This document shows, piece after piece, positions 60,167-64,000 of a stretch of 64,000 nucleotides of DNA. Position 1 is the first letter of the stretch; every line of letters starts with the position of its first letter. Under the pieces are notes generated by a model. That model was not told where the DNA came from. It made no database searches and was given only the letters and a program-made list of their open reading frames with translations. The stretch covers positions 138,565 to 202,564 of the forward strand of contig FN647684.1 of NCBI GenBank assembly GCA_000310025.1, written 5' to 3'. A program made the translations under genes and the position numbers. Origin of the DNA: Ectocarpus siliculosus. Taxonomy: Eukaryota > Sar > Phaeophyceae > Ectocarpales > Ectocarpaceae.

Positions 60167-63100
60167 CTACGGAAACAGAACACGCTCGACGAAGCTTGCC
60201 AGAGCATCCCCGTTTTCCATCAAGCCTCTCGGCCATCCGTCCAAGAGCGCCCCGTCCGCACCGGTCCTCCCTACCAGGGCCTCGCCCGGCTCCGTCACTA
60301 TCGGACACAGCACTCGTTCGGACGGCTGCGGATAACCCGTGCTTTCGCACCCTGTCCCGGGCCCTCCTCCTCCTCCTTCGAAGCCGTCTTTGTTTCTCAG
60401 GCACCGGGCCTGCGCCGCCCGCCAGTGCCCGGCGGGCATCAGCCACGTGCCGCCGCCTGCTTCCCCCCCTGCGTCGCCGGGTACGCAAACGCCTCCCCTC
60501 GACCCCGCCGCCGCCGCCGCCGGCCGGCGGTCGGAGGCCGACGGCTTCGGCGCCGCCGCCCCGCCGTAGCTCGTCTCCAGCACCGCCACCTTCAGCCACG
60601 AGTAGAAGAGGGGGCTCACGACCCGGTCCGCCTCGAGGACCACCACGAAGCTGTCGTCCTCGTCGTCGCCACGGGGCATCCACGATCGCAGAGCGAGGGT
60701 CGCCGGAGACGCTGAACCGCCGACGAGGTCGGCTGGCTTGGAAGGGAAAAGGGACCCGCCGCGCACGGTCTTGCGGCCACGCGGCCAGGGGAAGGACTCG
60801 TCCCCGACGCTATCCGGGACGGGTCCCGACGCGACCGCTATCGTCACCCCCACGCTGTCGCCCAGGTAGTGAGCCTCCGAGATGCTGTTCAGGAGGGCCT
60901 CCAGCTGCGCTTCGGTGTGGCCGCCCCCGCCGCCGCCGCCGCCGCCATTGCCGCCGTTAGTCGGCGACGGCTCGTACACCACGACGATGTCCACCCGCGG
61001 CCTGTGCCACGCCCGGAACGCCTTGGGCGTGAGCCTCGACAGCCACAGCGCGGCCGCGCTCGCGCTCGCGCGTCTCGGCAGCCGGACCACCGGCACCCCG
61101 GCCTGCCCGGCCACCACCGCCACCGCCTCGTCGATCGCCGCCCCGCCCCCGCCCACCCCGCCGGGGGTGCCCGCGGAAGGCCCCGTCCCGGCGACGCTGA
61201 CGATCGCCAGCGGCTTGACCGTGCTCACGGCCCCCGCCAGGCCCAGCGCGAGGTCGACCATGAGCACGTGGTCCCGGCCGCCGCTGCCGCCGCCCCTGCT
61301 CGTGCCCTGCCGGGGGAAGTGCCTCCCGGCCACCAGGTTCCACGCCGACGCGAACGTGTCCGGGTCGCAAAGCGTGGCGCCGCCGCGGCTGACGCGCCCG
61401 TCCTTCGTGTTCCCCAGGTCCCTGGCCGCCAGAGAGCAGCTCGCTGAGCCCCCACCTCGCCCGGTGAGGACCACCCGGGGGGGGCGCTGCGGGACCCCCA
61501 CCCCCGACGACGAAGACGCTTCTTCTTCTTCTTCTTCGAGGTTGTGAGAAGATGCGCCGCCGCCGCCGCTTGTGGGCGGGTACGAGTCCTGGAGCACGAG
61601 GAAGAGCGCCCGGAGGGCCTGCGCGTCGAAGGCGCCGTCGACCACGAGCAGCAGCGGCCTCGGGCGAGAGGCGTAGCGCAGGGACATGAAGTACTCGCCG
61701 CCCCGCTTGAACAGGCGGTGCCAGATGCGGTCGCGCATGGGCACCGTGCTGCGGAGCGTTGTCGCCTCACCCCCCTGCAGAGCAAAGCAAAGTGCAGGAG
61801 GTTTCGAGCGGGCGGGTGCGAATGGGGTTACGCGTGTAGCGGGTTGATTTTCGGTCTGTTCGGGGGACCCTACAAGCCTCAACGAGGGGAGAGGGAGTCG
61901 ATAGACTGAACTCACTCTCTCAGACGGTCCAACCAAAGCACGTATCCGCATGCTGTTGGGGGGGACCGGACCGCACCCGAATACTCCATTCCTTCGCAGC
62001 CCCCCCCCTCCTCTGTTCCTCAACCCACGCCCTAACGCTTGTCCACCCTGACCTCGGCCTTCTCTCACACCTGGTGTTGCATGTTCCAGTCCACGTCTAC
62101 GTTGCCCCAAGTCTCGCTGTCGCCAAGGTCCATGGGTAAAACAAACGACCGCACCCCGGCGTGCTTGCGCAGCGAGTAGGCAAGCATGTAGTCCTGCTCG
62201 GAAAAAAAAAGGGGGTGAAGGCGGAAAGAGGTACGGGCGCATCGGTGCCCTCTTGTCATGACAACTTGGATACAGTATCATGAAAGACAGCAGCCGCATG
62301 CGCTGTCAAGAAGGCGGGTAGATCACTCGGGCCACGGACGCATGTCCACCGCTGCATTATTCCCGGACGTGGAGCCCAAACTGAAGCAAGAACTGGTCGG
62401 GGAGCATGCGACGTCAAGCACGGTGCGTACGCAATACCCAACGTAGGACGCCTCCAAATCGAGAGACATGACAGAAAAAAAGCATTGGAGGCTAAGGGTA
62501 ACTCACCTCTCCCGTTTGCGGGGTCTCCCACTTCTCTCGGAACAGCAGCTTCACCCAGTCAGTCTCCACGAACCAGTGGCTGCATAGCAAATCGACCTTT
62601 GGGGGGAAGAAGGAGAAAAAACAAAGCAAAACAAGTGTAAGGGCGGCTGCATAAAACTCCCAGCACATATTGCTGTGTCGAAATAATAATGCTGTGAGGG
62701 TGCTTTTGACTGCGTGACCCACGACTACCCCAGATTCTTATCTGCATCACCTCCCCCGCCGCACTCACACCTCCCATTACGGCAATGAGTACACCTGGTA
62801 AGCTCCGTCCCAGCTTCTTTTCATCGCGGTAAGCTCCGTCCCAGCTTCGTAGGGATGCGATGGTCTATACTGCAACCCGCGACGGTCACGCGTGACAGCC
62901 GGGGCGCCCCTCCCCCGCCAAAATACAAAAATACAGAAACGAGCGAGAGATTTGCATAGCTCGGGCGAATATCCGGCCACAATCCCACGGCGATTGATGG
63001 ACAACATACGCTGGGGGTCGCCACCGCCGCCAGTCCCTTAGTAGCACAATCGAAAGCGCATTGTACGCAACGGAAATGCGGTGCATTGTCGGGTAGTGGT

Positions 63101-63597
63101 AGATTTGCAGAGATACGTTGTTGTCACCAACAGCTTCCCTGCCCCAGGATGTCGTTGGAACTGGCGTGCGCACAACTTGGCTGAGACAGACACTCTTTGC
63201 CGCACTACTATCGACAATAACCTAGGTAACTTGATGGCGGACACATCCCCAGCACGAAATGTCCGACAACTCGAAGGGATGTGCAATTAGCCAAAAACAA
63301 CAAACAACAGCAGCAGCAGCACCACCACCACCACCACCAAACAAAAGCAACGTTCGCCTTGGGCAAAAATAGAACAAAAAATTAAGCAAGTAAACACACA
63401 AACAAACAAATAAATACCTCCTGCAGGTGGGGCACAGGGATGCCGTAGCGCTTGTCCGGCAGGAAGAGCCCCCCCTTATCGGTGTGGTACCTGTAGCTGT
63501 AGTACTTCTCCGTGGTCTTAACCCCGGGCATGATCCACCCCACGGAGCCGAGCGCCATCGGCCCGATAGTCCCATCGGCCCCTTCCGCCTCGTATAT
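60167..63597 (-). CDS. Glycosyltransferase-like protein with two GT-A-like regions (5' partial)
   Basis: Probably a Golgi or secretory glycosyltransferase; the donor and acceptor are unknown. Four exons (63597-63418, 62596-62507, 62193-62071, 61774-60167) join in phase 0 to 666 residues and a TAG. The N-terminus lies beyond the window. The first region has SVGWIMPGVKTTEKYYSYRY, then DLLCSHWFVETDWVKLLF and TGEDYMLAYSLRKHAG. The TGED-plus-helix pattern, followed by DLGDSETWG, resembles the C-terminal acceptor-binding half of a GT-A domain. The large last exon has LLLVVDGAFDAQALRALFLV, DIVVVYEPSP, a glycine run, and FVVVLEADRVVSPLFYSWLK. The last, with its acidic cluster, is like the metal-binding region of a second GT-A-type domain. 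Long Gly/Ala/Ser tracts interrupt it. GC content is extreme here, and antisense frames are long but are shadows. Family assignment is moderate. Confidence 0.72.
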
Positions 63598-64000
63598 CTT
63601 GCGGGCGAGATATGGGAGGGGGGGTACGCGCTATTTAGTCAGGGTGGGGGGGGGGGGGTGTACTCATAGTCGTGCATGCCGTAGTCGTTTGACCATTGAC
63701 CTCGCATCCCTACAAAGCCGGGACGGAGCACGCCGGGTTCTCACCGGACCAGGCTCTCACATCACCAAGCGCGAAGCGCCGTGAGGTATTTGGCGAGTCG
63801 CATGAAGGGTGAGCTGCATCCTGCTAAGGGTGTTCGGCATTCGACACAGTTATAAGCACTGTGTAACTGCCTCAAGGGTGCTTGACCAATTTAACACAAT
63901 GTGGTGCGATCATCCCCTTTGCGCGGAGTGAGGGTTCTCGACCCCACACAACAAAACCTACTGTACTCGACCACCATTGCGGGGGGGGGGGGGGGGGGGG
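63598..64000. other. Intron sequence, dispersed repeat copy 2 and poly-G end
   Basis: Upstream intron of the glycosyltransferase-like gene. It includes the repeat at 63645-63750 related to 45105-45215, and the window ends in a G run from about 63981. Confidence 0.6.

Noticed and set aside
59695-61909. Long plus-strand frames (up to 421 codons) opposite the glycosyltransferase-like gene
   Set aside because: Arg/Pro-rich antisense shadows of a very GC-rich exon. The minus strand has phase-consistent exons and recognisable motifs.

Overview
This window looks like nuclear DNA of a brown alga or a close stramenopile relative (Ectocarpus-like). This is inferred from content, not from a search. The genes are split by many GT–AG introns of a few hundred bases to about 2 kb. 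Several proteins begin with a signal-peptide-like stretch that could be the first half of a bipartite plastid presequence. A KRE6/SKN1-type beta-glucan protein sits beside plastid-type proteins. There are no operons or bacterial signals. Two 100-base N gaps (1871-1970 and 40612-40711) and the right window edge all abut long G or C runs.

Layout, left to right. A plastid phosphate-translocator gene (+, 5' end not identified) fills 1.1-3.2 kb. A largely gene-poor stretch (3.2-12.6 kb) holds two low-confidence minus-strand reading frames. PEX16, the peroxisome membrane biogenesis factor (+, 12.7-15.5 kb), faces tail-to-tail a SET-domain methyltransferase of the Rubisco-LSMT/SETD type (-, 16.7-20.2 kb). 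That gene is head-to-head with a KRE6/SKN1 GH16-like membrane protein (+, 20.6-25.1 kb), whose long second intron carries two related fold-back repeats. From 25 to 38 kb lies a repeat-rich block: a 1.77-kb DNA transposon with 26-bp perfect terminal inverted repeats and a 4-bp target duplication, three tandem arrays, a diverged direct duplication, a PIF1-helicase tail fragment and paired tRNA-like B-box modules. A small PAS-domain gene (+, 38.1-39.4 kb) and a frameshifted LINE reverse transcriptase (-, 40.7-42.2 kb) follow.

The right third holds a complete 12-exon eukaryotic RecN gene (-, 44.0-51.8 kb), placed head-to-head, 246 bp apart, with an 8-exon NOG1/Obg-type GTPase gene (+, 52.0-57.7 kb) resembling the plastid NOG1-like protein of plants (PDE318 in Arabidopsis). 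Last comes the 3' part of a glycosyltransferase-like gene (-, 60.2-63.6 kb) that runs off the right edge.

Exon boundaries were set by hand from splice consensus, reading-phase agreement and family similarity. For PEX16, the SET protein, KRE6, RecN and the GTPase, all exon phases agree and the joined lengths are multiples of three. The recurring theme is plastid and organelle biology: metabolite transport, Rubisco-type methylation, DNA repair and ribosome assembly. No prokaryote-style gene cluster or defence system was seen.
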